A stretch of 64,000 bases of DNA from Flavobacteriaceae bacterium UJ101 (GTDB lineage Bacteria; Bacteroidota; Bacteroidia; Flavobacteriales; UJ101), in the NCBI GenBank assembly GCA_001880285.1, contig CP016269.1:3010210-3074209 (forward strand), given 5' to 3'. Shown piece after piece: positions 19,169 to 28,296 of this stretch (the first letter of the stretch is position 1; every line of letters starts with the position of its first letter). The position numbers and the translations under genes were made by a program. A model generated the notes under the pieces. The model was not told where the DNA came from and did not search any database. It saw nothing but the letters and a program-made list of their open reading frames with translations.

Positions 19169-20598
19169 TGAATACGTACCTTTCTTTTATAAGAAACGAG
19201 AAAATAAAAATTATAGCAACTTGTATTGTTGCTATAATTTTCACTTATTTTTGGATCAATGGGCCACTTCTTCATACCATAGAAATACTCAGTTTAGAAT
19301 CCATTGAAACAGAATACTCTAAACCCATAATGGTCGGAAAAGATGGGGTGGATAATAAAACACAATTAACTTCTTTTAATACGATTAAATTAGCTGATAA
19401 TGAAGTATTTGGGCATGGTTTAATTTTAGATAAAGAAAAAACTCATGGTAATTGGGGATTTACTGCCGATGAGCAAAGTAACCCTGGATTATCTGAAAAA
19501 CTTCAAAAAGATATAGAAAAACATGCGCTTCTTTTTTCAAGTGAAAATGAATTGGTAAAAATTCATCCGTCAATGTCTATGTATTATGCCGTTATTTCGA
19601 GTAAACAAACACATAACAAACAACTATATTTAGAAAGTACCGATATTATTCATAATGTAAGAGGATATGCTGGAGATATTAATGTCGGAGTAATTATCGG
19701 AGAAGATGGTTTGATTAAAAGAGTAGAACATATTGCTTCTAAAGAAACGAAAAGTTACTTATCTGATATCAAAAAATCAGGATTTTATGAGCAATTTAAA
19801 GAGGTTTCCATTATGAATGGGGCTCAAGAAATAGACGCCGTTTCAGGAGCAACACTTACTTCAGAAGCAATTGCAACTACTGTTTCTAAACTAGTCAAAG
19901 AAGGAATTCCAGATCCTATTTCTAACTATACGAATACAAACGAAGTCAATTTTTTCAATTTAAAAGCTAGTTTAAATAATTACTGGATTTTTCATATCAT
20001 TGTTATCTTTTTGATGTTTGTATTTAGTATACAGAAATGGACAAAAAAATCAAAAAAATCAATTATTTTATTAAGTCTATTGTCCGTATTATATCTAGGT
20101 TTTTTCTTAAATAATTCATTTACTTATATATCATTTATTCATCCATTTTTAGGAACTTCAGTATCATCATTTGTAGGACTATATTCCTTATTTGTTTTAT
20201 TAGGAGCCATTTGGGGTAAAAATACCTATTGTAAATATATTTGTCCGTTTGGGAATATTCAACGTTTAATCATTTATGCAAACCCCGTAAAAACCAGTCG
20301 TAAATTTTTTATATCTAACAAATGGATAAAACGAATTAGAGCAGCAATCGCTATAATAATATTGACAGGAATTTTATTAGGCTTACGAAATTGGAGTAAT
20401 TTTGAATTGTTTCCTGATTTATTTGGTTTAAGTATTTTGAGTGTTTGGTTTATAATAGCTGTTATCACAGTTTTAACAACTATAATTTATCCTATGATTT
20501 GGTGTCGATTACTATGCCCAACAGGATCTATATTAGATGGTATTACAGATAGTATCAAAATAATAGAAAATAAAACTCGAAAATATAAATTAAAATAA
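19168..20598 (+). CDS. NosR-like membrane protein with extracytoplasmic FMN-binding domain and Cys-rich motifs
   Basis: A 476-residue protein. An N-terminal membrane segment (about 12-30) precedes an FMN-binding domain (about 150-255). That domain carries the motif SGATLTSEA, the pattern where NqrC/RnfG/NosR covalently attach FMN through Thr. Several membrane segments follow, with two CX3CP motifs, CKYICPFGN and CRLLCPTGS, as in the NosR C-terminal region. It would carry electrons from the membrane to an extracytoplasmic flavin. No nosZ is present. It is translationally coupled to the CbiX-like lipoprotein, suggesting they work together. Confidence 0.82.
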   Translation: MNTYLSFIRNEKIKIIATCIVAIIFTYFWINGPLLHTIEILSLESIETEYSKPIMVGKDGVDNKTQLTSFNTIKLADNEVFGHGLILDKEKTHGNWGFTADEQSNPGLSEKLQKDIEKHALLFSSENELVKIHPSMSMYYAVISSKQTHNKQLYLESTDIIHNVRGYAGDINVGVIIGEDGLIKRVEHIASKETKSYLSDIKKSGFYEQFKEVSIMNGAQEIDAVSGATLTSEAIATTVSKLVKEGIPDPISNYTNTNEVNFFNLKASLNNYWIFHIIVIFLMFVFSIQKWTKKSKKSIILLSLLSVLYLGFFLNNSFTYISFIHPFLGTSVSSFVGLYSLFVLLGAIWGKNTYCKYICPFGNIQRLIIYANPVKTSRKFFISNKWIKRIRAAIAIIILTGILLGLRNWSNFELFPDLFGLSILSVWFIIAVITVLTTIIYPMIWCRLLCPTGSILDGITDSIKIIENKTRKYKLK

Positions 20599-20694
20599 AA
20601 TTATAATTTATATTATGTTAAATAGAAAATATTATACTCCAATTCTATTATATTTTTTAATTCAAATAAATATATCAATTCTCTGATTTTTAAG

Positions 20695-20802
20695 TTATTG
20701 ATTATAACGATCTAGTTTTAAGTCATGGAAATCAAAGCTAAAATCTATATTTTCGGAAATTCCTTTCATTACAATGCTTTGGGCTATTCCATTTTTACCT
20801 AT
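20695..20802 (-). pseudogene. Detached 3' end of the transposon-interrupted serine hydrolase gene
   Basis: Reading the minus strand from 20802 gives 35 codons and a TAA stop. The peptide begins IGKNGIAQS and ends in FSFDFHDLKLDRYNQ. That ending is the expected DUF3471-type C-terminus of serine hydrolases such as the one at 29683-31269, whose own coding breaks off after FATFSI. The codon phase on the two sides matches exactly (FATFS-I-GKNG). It is therefore the severed C-terminus, left on the far side of the Tn3-family insertion. Confidence 0.92.
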
Positions 20803-20804
20803 AG
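20799..20804. repeat. Left target-site duplication of the Tn3-family element
   Basis: CTATAG at 20799-20804 is repeated in direct orientation at 29736-29741. A 5-bp duplication is the rule for Tn3-family insertion. The sixth shared base is ambiguous because the terminal base of the inverted repeat matches the target. Confidence 0.85.
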
Positions 20805-20840
20805 GGCCTCAAGCCAAAAATGGGAGAAAATTTATAATAA
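20804..20840 (+). repeat. Left terminal inverted repeat of the Tn3-family element
   Basis: This 37-bp sequence starts GGGCCTCAAGCC and ends ATTTATAATAA. It is the exact reverse complement of 29700-29736, and the length is close to the 38 bp usual in Tn3-family ends. The tnpA stop codon lies 38 bases inside it. Confidence 0.95.
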
Positions 20841-20878
20841 AACATTTAATTGATTGAAATTCAATGTTTTAATATTAT

Positions 20879-23800
20879 TTATTCAAGTTTTAACTTTTGT
20901 ATCTTGTTTAGATTAAATTGTAATTTATTACTAACTTTAAAATTATACTCTCCGTAAAGGTTTATATGATACCAAGTCATTACTGAACTTTGTTTTATTT
21001 GTTCTAAAGTAGTTTCGTATTCTTCTTTTTCTTTGATTTCAGAAAGTTTTTCAGATAAAAATAAATAGTTATAAAGTATAATAGAATTTTGAATGAGATG
21101 CCTACACCCTAATGCTAACTCCTGTTCTTCTTTTGTTCCGACCTTAAACTCTTGATTATTTCCAAAGAAAATAGCCTTGGCAAACTGATGGGATAATTCT
21201 ACTTTATTAAGTTGTTTTTCTATCGATTGCCTTAATTCTACTTCTGAATAATACCGTAAAATAAAAATGGTTTTGTATATCTTTCCTAACTCTTTTAATC
21301 CTTTGTACAGAGGATTTTGTTTTGAATAGGAATTAAGTCTTCTTAAAATATCTGAAGCCTTGGAGTATTTTAACTTGATAGAACACAGTACACGTAGTAT
21401 ATTTTCCCATTGCTGTTCTAATAATTTGATATTAATATAACTGTCTACTTTTGAAGGAAGAATCTTATACTCCCTTTTTTCATAGTATTTTCGATTGTTT
21501 TCTTTAAAAGTGTACCGTTTTTGAGTATGCATCGTTTTAATTCGAGGAGCGAATAATATATCTAAAGCATTACAAATACCAAAAATCACTTCTGTATAGC
21601 CATGTGTATCTGAAGAATGAATGGTACTTTCAATATCTTCGTTATGCATTAATCCATCAAGTATAGAGCTTGCTTCCCTTTCAGAAGCAGTAATAACAGT
21701 GTTGTAAAACAATCTGTTTTTCTCATCTATAAAACTATAAGCCGTTACCCCTTTTCCATGACCAAAGTATTTGTAGGAGTATCGTGCATGAAGTGAAGGT
21801 ACACTTACTCCAAACTTTTGACCATCACTTGAAGTGTGTAGTTCGTTTTCTCTTTCTATAAATAATTTAGAAAGTTCAAGTTCATCAGTCATATCAATAA
21901 TATTCTTATTAGCCTGGTCTAAATTTTCTTTGCTAAAGTACCATCTTACAGCATAATCTAATTTATCTTCTGTAATTCCTTTGGATATTTTACCCATTTT
22001 TCTCACTCCAATATTGCATCCTAACCCAATAATAGAAGCAAATAACACATCGTTAGGAAGTTCTTGTTTGGAAGTCTTTCTACTGAAATGAGTAAAACAA
22101 TCTGCTATATTTGTAAGAGGATGAAGCTGTGATAAAACATCGGTCAAAGATAAATACTGATCTTTGCCGTATAAATCAATTGGATTTACAAGTTCATTTT
22201 CTTTTGATTTTGGAGTACTAACCTTTGGTTTTCCGTCTTTATCAAATTTGATATGAGAATTCTCCTTTAATTTAATATTGGAACTTGTATAGTGATCCTC
22301 AAGCTCTTGTTTCATTTGAAGGATGAAAGCATTATAATCACCCAACTTTTCTAAATTAGCTCTATAAAGGTAGTTTTCTCTATGGGTATTGAAATCTTCT
22401 ATATCAATCAAATACTCATCAATGAATTTATATTTCTCTGAGCTTATTAGATTTAAAGAACCCGCTTTTATATGCCTACATATTTCCTTTACAAGGATTA
22501 CTTTATATAAATGCATACCATGTTCTTTCATATCTTCTTTGACGGATTTTCTATCATTTCCATCAGATATAAAGTCCATAGGTGCATAATCATTTAATTT
22601 ACCGTTATGTTTTTTATAGAAATTAATGGCTTCCATAATCTTAGGATCAGAAGTAACTTCATTAAATTCAAGGTTTTTAATTATGGAGCTTACTTTCTTT
22701 TGTAGTTTTAAGTAGCTTTTAGAAAGTTCTTTATAAATAAGCTTATTTTTAATGGTTAAAATATTAATAGGCTCTATTTTATTAAGTTCTCTTAGTAATA
22801 ATGTCTCTAATGATTCAGATTCCATTGGAAATATTTCTTTGAGATGTATGATTTGTTCCGATTGATTATAGGATGATTTATACAAAATAGTACGCGCTTG
22901 TTTACCTTCATCTCTAGAAGAACGAACTATGTTTTTAATATTGTTGAAGTTTTTCTTCTGATTGGAATATTTCTGGTTCGTCTGTTGTTCTATTAGGTTG
23001 TTATTAGCATTTTGCTCGGCTTTGTTATAAAAGCTTTGATAGGAGGTTAAAAGAGTATCGATAAAATAGTCTTGTCTTAATCGGTACTGATACATAATAA
23101 AACAAATCAAATAGAGTCGTTTTAAGGAAGGATTTCGAATGGAATCGAACTGAATATGTTCGGCTTTGATAACCCAACTAGCATAATAGTTTAATAGCTC
23201 TTCGGATAATCCCATTTGATGAAGAGTGCTACCATAGCTTTGATAGAGGTCTTTTACAATTAAGAATTCTTTCATACTGGCTTGTATTTTTTTAGTGGCT
23301 TTACTTTGGATGGGTTTCTTGAGCTTGGTAATTAGATAGGGATTTTTAGCTGTTATTTTCTCATCTGTAGAAACAGGTAATGCAATAAGATCATCTAGGG
23401 TTTTCTTTTTATCCTCGGTTAGAATTTCATCCAATTGATTTGTTAAATTCACCTCAAAAGCATTTAAAGCTTTACTGATGGTTTCAGCAAAAACATAATA
23501 ACGAGGTTGTTCAACTTTATGTTCTTCAAGAAAATCAATTAATGAATAGAAAATGGCTTTGGGTTTTAATGAGGTTTTAACCAAAGCTTCTGCTTCTTTT
23601 TCAAAAGTAGGTTTAAAACTATTAAAATCACGATAGCCTAATATATCAAGGATTTTTTTGCGATGATTATATAATATTGTTCCATATTTAAAAATATTAA
23701 TTTTATTATCAATATCTAACAATTTCGATACATGTTTAATATCTTCTTCATAGAATTGTTCTATATTAAAAAATTTCTTATTGGACTTAAAATATCCGAG

Positions 23801-23962
23801 TTGTAAAATAAATCCTATTTGGGAAATCTTTTTTCTGAAATTCAACTTTTCAAAATCAGCACTTTTAAATAGAAAAAATGAATCTTTTTCTTTATCAGTT
23901 AATTTTATTGGATTTTCAAATTCTGAAATTTCACTTTCTTTAAGTAAATTTATTAATGGCAT
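20879..23962 (-). CDS. tnpA: Tn3-family transposase
   Basis: A 1027-residue transposase of normal Tn3-family length. The N-terminal third matches the DUF4158 type (starting PLINLLKESEISEFENP). The C-terminal half is the DDE domain, with Asp in TSSDGQKFGVSVPS (about residue 710), Asp in HSSDTHGYTE (about 783) and a probable Glu in the TKEEQELALG region (about 945). It carries out replicative transposition by acting on the 37-bp inverted repeats. It is transcribed leftward, divergent from tnpR, and its reading frame is undamaged. Confidence 0.96.
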   Translation of the reverse strand: MPLINLLKESEISEFENPIKLTDKEKDSFFLFKSADFEKLNFRKKISQIGFILQLGYFKSNKKFFNIEQFYEEDIKHVSKLLDIDNKINIFKYGTILYNHRKKILDILGYRDFNSFKPTFEKEAEALVKTSLKPKAIFYSLIDFLEEHKVEQPRYYVFAETISKALNAFEVNLTNQLDEILTEDKKKTLDDLIALPVSTDEKITAKNPYLITKLKKPIQSKATKKIQASMKEFLIVKDLYQSYGSTLHQMGLSEELLNYYASWVIKAEHIQFDSIRNPSLKRLYLICFIMYQYRLRQDYFIDTLLTSYQSFYNKAEQNANNNLIEQQTNQKYSNQKKNFNNIKNIVRSSRDEGKQARTILYKSSYNQSEQIIHLKEIFPMESESLETLLLRELNKIEPINILTIKNKLIYKELSKSYLKLQKKVSSIIKNLEFNEVTSDPKIMEAINFYKKHNGKLNDYAPMDFISDGNDRKSVKEDMKEHGMHLYKVILVKEICRHIKAGSLNLISSEKYKFIDEYLIDIEDFNTHRENYLYRANLEKLGDYNAFILQMKQELEDHYTSSNIKLKENSHIKFDKDGKPKVSTPKSKENELVNPIDLYGKDQYLSLTDVLSQLHPLTNIADCFTHFSRKTSKQELPNDVLFASIIGLGCNIGVRKMGKISKGITEDKLDYAVRWYFSKENLDQANKNIIDMTDELELSKLFIERENELHTSSDGQKFGVSVPSLHARYSYKYFGHGKGVTAYSFIDEKNRLFYNTVITASEREASSILDGLMHNEDIESTIHSSDTHGYTEVIFGICNALDILFAPRIKTMHTQKRYTFKENNRKYYEKREYKILPSKVDSYINIKLLEQQWENILRVLCSIKLKYSKASDILRRLNSYSKQNPLYKGLKELGKIYKTIFILRYYSEVELRQSIEKQLNKVELSHQFAKAIFFGNNQEFKVGTKEEQELALGCRHLIQNSIILYNYLFLSEKLSEIKEKEEYETTLEQIKQSSVMTWYHINLYGEYNFKVSNKLQFNLNKIQKLKLE

Positions 23963-24119
23963 TAATTAAGTCTTTATATTAATTAAAAAAACAGTATATT
24001 TGGTATACGATGTTTAAATTACGATTTAATATACATTTTCTAGTAAAATATGTACATTATTTTAATTGTCACTTAAACGGTCGTTTAAATGACATGATAA
24101 TTGAAAAAATAAAAACTCA
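23963..24119. promoter_or_regulatory. Putative res site and divergent tnpA/tnpR promoter region
   Basis: The 157 bases between the divergent tnpA and tnpR genes are where Tn3-family elements keep the resolution site. A 26-bp near-palindrome at 24068-24093 (GTCACTTAAACG, GT spacer, CGTTTAAATGAC) and a 32-bp segment with matching ends GTATA/TATAC at 24004-24035 are plausible resolvase-binding subsites. Binding here would also repress both genes. Confidence 0.6.
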
Positions 24120-24743
24120 ATGAAAATTGGATACGCTAGGGTTTCAAAATCAGACGGAAGTCAACTTTTAGATTTGCAAATAGATGCATTAAAAAATGAA
24201 GGAGTAAATGAAGATTATATTTATCACGATACTACTTCTGGAACAAAAAGCAATCGAGAAGGATTAGATGCCTGTTTAAAATCCTTACGTGAAGGTGATG
24301 TTTTAGTGGTATGGAAATTAGATCGTCTGGGTAGAAATTTAAAGCACCTGGTTAATATCATTTATGATTTATCTGATAAAGGAATTGGATTTAAAGTTCT
24401 TTCAGGAAAAGGAGCAACTATTGATACAACAACATCTTCAGGCAAACTCATCTTTGGTATTTTTGCTTCACTAGCTGAGTTTGAAAGAGAATTAATCAGG
24501 GAACGAACCATTGCAGGCCTTCGATCAGCTCGTGCGAGAGGAAGAAAAGGTGGAAGAAAGTTTAAATTAACCAAAGCTCAAGTTCGTATGGCACAAGCTG
24601 CTATGAAAAATAGAGATACCATGGTCAATGAATTAGCTCAAGAACTCGGAATTAAAAGACAAGCCTTGTATCGATATGTAGGCCCGAATGGAGAACTTAG
24701 AGAACATGGGCAAAAAGTATTAAATACTTCCAATCATTTTTAA
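24120..24743 (+). CDS. tnpR: Serine recombinase (Tn3 resolvase)
   Basis: A 207-residue resolvase/invertase. The N-terminal catalytic domain begins KIGYARVSKSDGSQ, with the nucleophilic Ser at residue 9, and includes the arginine-rich VWKLDRLGRN and ERELIRERT motifs. The C-terminal helix-turn-helix (NELAQELGIKRQALYRYV) binds res. It resolves the cointegrate left by replicative transposition. Its stop is only 2 bases before the histidine kinase start, so the kinase and response regulator are probably on the same transcript. Confidence 0.95.
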   Translation: MKIGYARVSKSDGSQLLDLQIDALKNEGVNEDYIYHDTTSGTKSNREGLDACLKSLREGDVLVVWKLDRLGRNLKHLVNIIYDLSDKGIGFKVLSGKGATIDTTTSSGKLIFGIFASLAEFERELIRERTIAGLRSARARGRKGGRKFKLTKAQVRMAQAAMKNRDTMVNELAQELGIKRQALYRYVGPNGELREHGQKVLNTSNHF

Positions 24744-24745
24744 AT

Positions 24746-25753
24746 TTGCGACAAATAATAAAAAATAGAAGACAGTTTTTGATTCATATATTTATATGGG
24801 CAATATTGTATTCAGTTGTCCTGTTTTTTGTGTATTCAGAAGGTAATGAAATTACACTTAAAATTTGTTTGAGAATTACGTTTGGAGCTGTAGTTTTCTA
24901 TACTAATTATAGTTTATTAGTGCCACATTTATTACTTAAGAAGAAGAAAACGCCTTATCTATTATCTATTATTGTTCTTTTAATAGTAACCTATTTGATC
25001 ATTTCAAATGTATTCTATTTTGACTTTTATAGGAATCAAAATCTGTTAGATAAACGACCTTCAAAATTTATAATAATTATATTTTTCAATACAGTGATAA
25101 TTATTATAGGAACCATAATTAGAGTGTACGAACAATGGATAAAAAACGATAGGATTAAAACAGAAATTGAAGTTCAAAAAAATAAAACAGAATTAGAAGT
25201 TCTTAAAAATCAACTAAATCCTCATTTTTTATTTAACTCTTTAAATAGTATTTATTCTTTAACCGTTAAAAAATCTAATGATGCACCAGAAGCCGTTATT
25301 ATGCTTTCTGAATTAATGAGATATATGTTATATAAAGCGAATGAAAATAAAGTTTTACTTAAAGAAGATTTGCAATACATTGAGAATTATATAAGGCTTC
25401 AATATATTAGAATAGCAAAAAATGAAAATGTGAAAATGAATATCAGCGGTGCGATTTCCATTCAAAAAATTAGTCCTTTATTATTTATATCCTATATAGA
25501 AAATGCTTTTAAATATGGAACAGACTTTAATGGTAATACTGAGATCAAAATAGATATTAGTGTTAAAGACGACGAATTGCAATTTAAGTGTATTAACATA
25601 ATAGGAAATAGGACTAAAAATAAGGAGAGCTCTGGTATTGGAATGCAAAATGCCAAAAATCGTTTAGAGTTATTATATCCTGATAAACATTGGTTAACAA
25701 CAGTGGAAAAGGATAATAAATTTATGGTCAATTTAAAATTAAAATTAGATTAA
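24746..25753 (+). CDS. LytS-type sensor histidine kinase on the transposon
   Basis: A 335-residue kinase. Four hydrophobic segments (about 12-30, 40-60, 70-92 and 107-127) precede a coiled segment and the HisKA_7TM/PF06580-type domain with QLNPHFLFNSLNS, the phosphorylated His being residue 160. A GHKL ATPase region follows, with SYIENAFKYG and GIGMQNAKNRLE. The input is unknown; no separate sensor domain is visible beyond the membrane part. The start is TTG, 2 bases after the tnpR stop; no other in-frame start gives the first membrane segment. It pairs with the LytTR regulator 1 base downstream. Confidence 0.9.
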   Translation: MRQIIKNRRQFLIHIFIWAILYSVVLFFVYSEGNEITLKICLRITFGAVVFYTNYSLLVPHLLLKKKKTPYLLSIIVLLIVTYLIISNVFYFDFYRNQNLLDKRPSKFIIIIFFNTVIIIIGTIIRVYEQWIKNDRIKTEIEVQKNKTELEVLKNQLNPHFLFNSLNSIYSLTVKKSNDAPEAVIMLSELMRYMLYKANENKVLLKEDLQYIENYIRLQYIRIAKNENVKMNISGAISIQKISPLLFISYIENAFKYGTDFNGNTEIKIDISVKDDELQFKCINIIGNRTKNKESSGIGMQNAKNRLELLYPDKHWLTTVEKDNKFMVNLKLKLD

Positions 25754-25754
25754 A

Positions 25755-26468
25755 ATGCAGTGTGTAATTATAGATGATGAGCCATTGGCAGTAGATGTTT
25801 TAGAAACCTATATCAATCAAATAGAAGGTCTGAAAATTGTTGCCAAATGTAATAATCCATTAGATGCCATAACATTATTAAATAAACATCAAGTAGATTT
25901 AGTGTTTTTAGATATAGAAATGCCTAATTTAACAGGATTAGATTTGATAAAAACAGTTGACAATATTCCACAATTTATCTTTACAACAGCTTATCCACAG
26001 TACGCTTTAGAAGGCTTTGAATTAAATGCAACTGATTATTTGGTAAAACCTATTCCGTTTCAACGCTTTTTAAAAGCAGTTTATCGAGCTAAAGAGAAAT
26101 ATGAATTAGAACAGTCTATTACAACACAATCAAATACTTCTTCTGAAAAACCGAATAACGACTTTATTTTTGTGAAATCTGAATATGAAAACATTAAGGT
26201 TAACTTACAAGATATAGAATACATTGAGGGATTAAAAGATTATATAAAAATTCATCTTAAAGATCAAGCAAAACCTTTATTAACATTATCAAGTTTTAAA
26301 GCAATCTTAGAAAAACTACCTTTAAATTTTATTCGAACACACCGTTCTTATATTGTTAATATTGATTGTATTAGGGCTTTGCAAAAATCTAATGTTGTTA
26401 TTAATAATATTCGTATTCCTATTGGAGAAACCTATAAAGAAGAAGTTTTAAAACGATTGGGTTTGTAA
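25755..26468 (+). CDS. LytTR-family response regulator on the transposon
   Basis: A 237-residue regulator. The receiver domain (about 1-120) has acidic residues IIDDEP and phospho-acceptor Asp53 in FLDIEMPNLTG. The C-terminal LytTR DNA-binding domain (about 138-237) shows IEYIEGLKDYIKIHL and FIRTHRSYIVNI. It is the partner of the kinase one base upstream. Likely targets are the cargo genes downstream (cadherin lipoprotein and DUF6515 gene), whose promoters have a clear -7 box but no -33 box at normal spacing. That link is inference. Confidence 0.93.
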   Translation: MQCVIIDDEPLAVDVLETYINQIEGLKIVAKCNNPLDAITLLNKHQVDLVFLDIEMPNLTGLDLIKTVDNIPQFIFTTAYPQYALEGFELNATDYLVKPIPFQRFLKAVYRAKEKYELEQSITTQSNTSSEKPNNDFIFVKSEYENIKVNLQDIEYIEGLKDYIKIHLKDQAKPLLTLSSFKAILEKLPLNFIRTHRSYIVNIDCIRALQKSNVVINNIRIPIGETYKEEVLKRLGL

Positions 26469-26490
26469 ATATATTTTCAACCTATTAGAA

Positions 26491-26532
26491 AAGTATCGAT
26501 ACATATTCCTTGTTTGTCGATACTTTTTTTTT
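26491..26532 (+). terminator. Terminator after the two-component operon
   Basis: AAGTATCGAT and its complement ATCGATACTT-like arm (TCGATACTT) are followed by a run of T residues. It ends the tnpR-kinase-regulator transcript and isolates the following cadherin gene, which therefore needs its own promoter. Confidence 0.85.
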
Positions 26533-26570
26533 GTAGGTATATCTTTTTTTTCTCTGTTTTAAATTGCCCA

Positions 26571-26578
26571 TACATTTG
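26571..26578 (+). promoter_or_regulatory. -7 box for the cadherin lipoprotein gene
   Basis: TACATTTG matches the Bacteroidota TAnnTTTG consensus and lies 26 bases before the ATG at 26605. No TTG -33 box is seen at 17-23 bases upstream, which suits an activator-dependent promoter. Confidence 0.5.
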
Positions 26579-26604
26579 ATATTAAATATTAAAAATATAC
26601 AACT

Positions 26605-28215
26605 ATGTTAACAGCATTGAATTCGAAAATAATATTAATAATAGGGACATTAGCTCTTTTATTAAGTTGCTCTGATGATGACGATAATACCGCAAACAAC
26701 ACAGCACCTAAAATCGAAAATCAAACATTTTCAATAACCAACGATGCATCTATTGGCACATCCGTGGGCACGTTAATTGCCTCAGATGTTGATGGAGATA
26801 CTTTAGCATACACCATAACTGGAGGAAATGACGATAACCTTTTTGCAATAGACAGTGCAACGGGAATCATTACCGTTTCAGGAGCACTAAATCCAACCAC
26901 AACATATACGTTAACTGTGCAGGCTAGTGATGGACAAAGCAATACGGATGCTACGATTACCATTAACTTGGTTGAAATAACAGTTACTTTACCGCAAGGA
27001 CCTTTGTCTCTTTTTTATGATGGAACTCTAATTGGAGCTGACTATTGGTCAGAAACCCCAGAAATTCTTTCAGCATCATATGGTTTTGGAGATATTATTG
27101 GAGTGCCTGGTGCAGAAATCACTCAACAACTGGTTGAACAAGCAGGAGGTGCTTGGCTGTCTGATGTTAGTTGTGCTAACGGTAATACAGCATCCTTAAC
27201 TTCCACTGTAACGCAACAGCAATTAGCTAATGGGTATATATTAAAAACGCCTTATCAGCAGTTTTTAAAAGACGGTGCTTTGGGTTTAGATGGCATACCT
27301 ATTGTGTTCAGTTGGCCTGTATTAACCAATACAGTAGATATAAATGATGTTCAAGTTACATTAAACACAGGAGAAGTGGTTTCGCCAATGGCAATTGGTA
27401 TGCTACCTAATTTTGAAAATAATGAACGTAACTGTATCGTAGTTTTTGGTGAATTTGGTAACCGACTGCCTAGTACAGACCCAGATGCACGTTTTTCTGT
27501 AAAAGTAGAAATCGTAACAGGTAACACGCCGTTAATGTTGGCTGGACCAAATAACCAGATGGTAAGCGCTGTGGGGCTATCTTGGGAAACCACTACAAGC
27601 CCATACGATCCCAATAATGGCCCAAGATTGGTGGGCGCTAAACTGAACCACGTAGGAACACAAGCAATTGGTGAAGGTGTTAGCAATCCTATTGTAAATT
27701 CACAATTGCCACAAAACGACGAATTTGATTTATATGATGGTGGCGATTTCCGACTTCGTGTACTAACTTCAGGTGGTTTTTCACCAGATGGAGTTCGTGG
27801 AGTGCTACCTACAGATTATGAACGTTTTTTTAGAATTCATGCTACAGATACAGACGGTTCAATAGTTTTAATCGAAGATGTCGGTGTGGATTATCAAGTT
27901 GAAGGTGGTACCCTAAAAGTGTTGGGCTTATCAGATTTAGGAAACGTAGAAGGTTTGAATGGCACAGTATATGGAGATTGCTATATGGAAGATAGAGACA
28001 ATTACATAGACATTATCATTGAAGGTGATGAGGATGCAGCAAGAAACATTACATTCGTAGAAATTCCAAGTTTAGAAGGTGGTTATGATGCTTTTTATAA
28101 CCCAGGCGGACCAGGAACAACACCATTTTCAAACGTAAACTACACACAACCAGGTCCAAGGGATTTAGAACCTGTAATTATAGCATTAGATAATCCGATG
28201 CGTGTAACAAACTAA
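26605..28215 (+). CDS. Cadherin-repeat surface lipoprotein
   Basis: A 536-residue lipoprotein. A signal peptide ends at the lipobox LLSC (Cys22), followed by an acidic SDDDDN stretch, the kind of Bacteroidota lipoprotein export signal that leads to the outer-membrane surface. Residues about 35-125 form one cadherin-type repeat with DVDGDTLAYTIT and FAIDSATGIITVSG. The remainder (about 130-536) is not recognised; it is beta-rich with many Asp and Gly residues. The coding sequence is visibly richer in G and C than its neighbours, which suggests separate acquisition. A terminator-isolated promoter precedes it. Confidence 0.85.
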   Translation: MLTALNSKIILIIGTLALLLSCSDDDDNTANNTAPKIENQTFSITNDASIGTSVGTLIASDVDGDTLAYTITGGNDDNLFAIDSATGIITVSGALNPTTTYTLTVQASDGQSNTDATITINLVEITVTLPQGPLSLFYDGTLIGADYWSETPEILSASYGFGDIIGVPGAEITQQLVEQAGGAWLSDVSCANGNTASLTSTVTQQQLANGYILKTPYQQFLKDGALGLDGIPIVFSWPVLTNTVDINDVQVTLNTGEVVSPMAIGMLPNFENNERNCIVVFGEFGNRLPSTDPDARFSVKVEIVTGNTPLMLAGPNNQMVSAVGLSWETTTSPYDPNNGPRLVGAKLNHVGTQAIGEGVSNPIVNSQLPQNDEFDLYDGGDFRLRVLTSGGFSPDGVRGVLPTDYERFFRIHATDTDGSIVLIEDVGVDYQVEGGTLKVLGLSDLGNVEGLNGTVYGDCYMEDRDNYIDIIIEGDEDAARNITFVEIPSLEGGYDAFYNPGGPGTTPFSNVNYTQPGPRDLEPVIIALDNPMRVTN

Positions 28216-28248
28216 AAATAGTAACAATAACTGCACCTAACACGGTGT

Positions 28249-28296
28249 ATAAACAATAGCGGTTTGAGTGAAAACTTAAACTGCTATTGCGTTTAT
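28249..28296. repeat. Long hairpin after the cadherin gene
   Basis: ATAAACAATAGCGGTTTGAGT pairs with ACTTAAACT-GCTATT-GC-GTTTAT, about 20 pairs with two wobbles and a 2-base bulge, around a short GAAA loop. It lies 33 bases after the cadherin stop. It could be a terminator, but the AT tail is weak. The CCTAACACGGTGTATAAAC context resembles intergenic repeats seen in other flavobacteria, from memory only. Confidence 0.55.
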
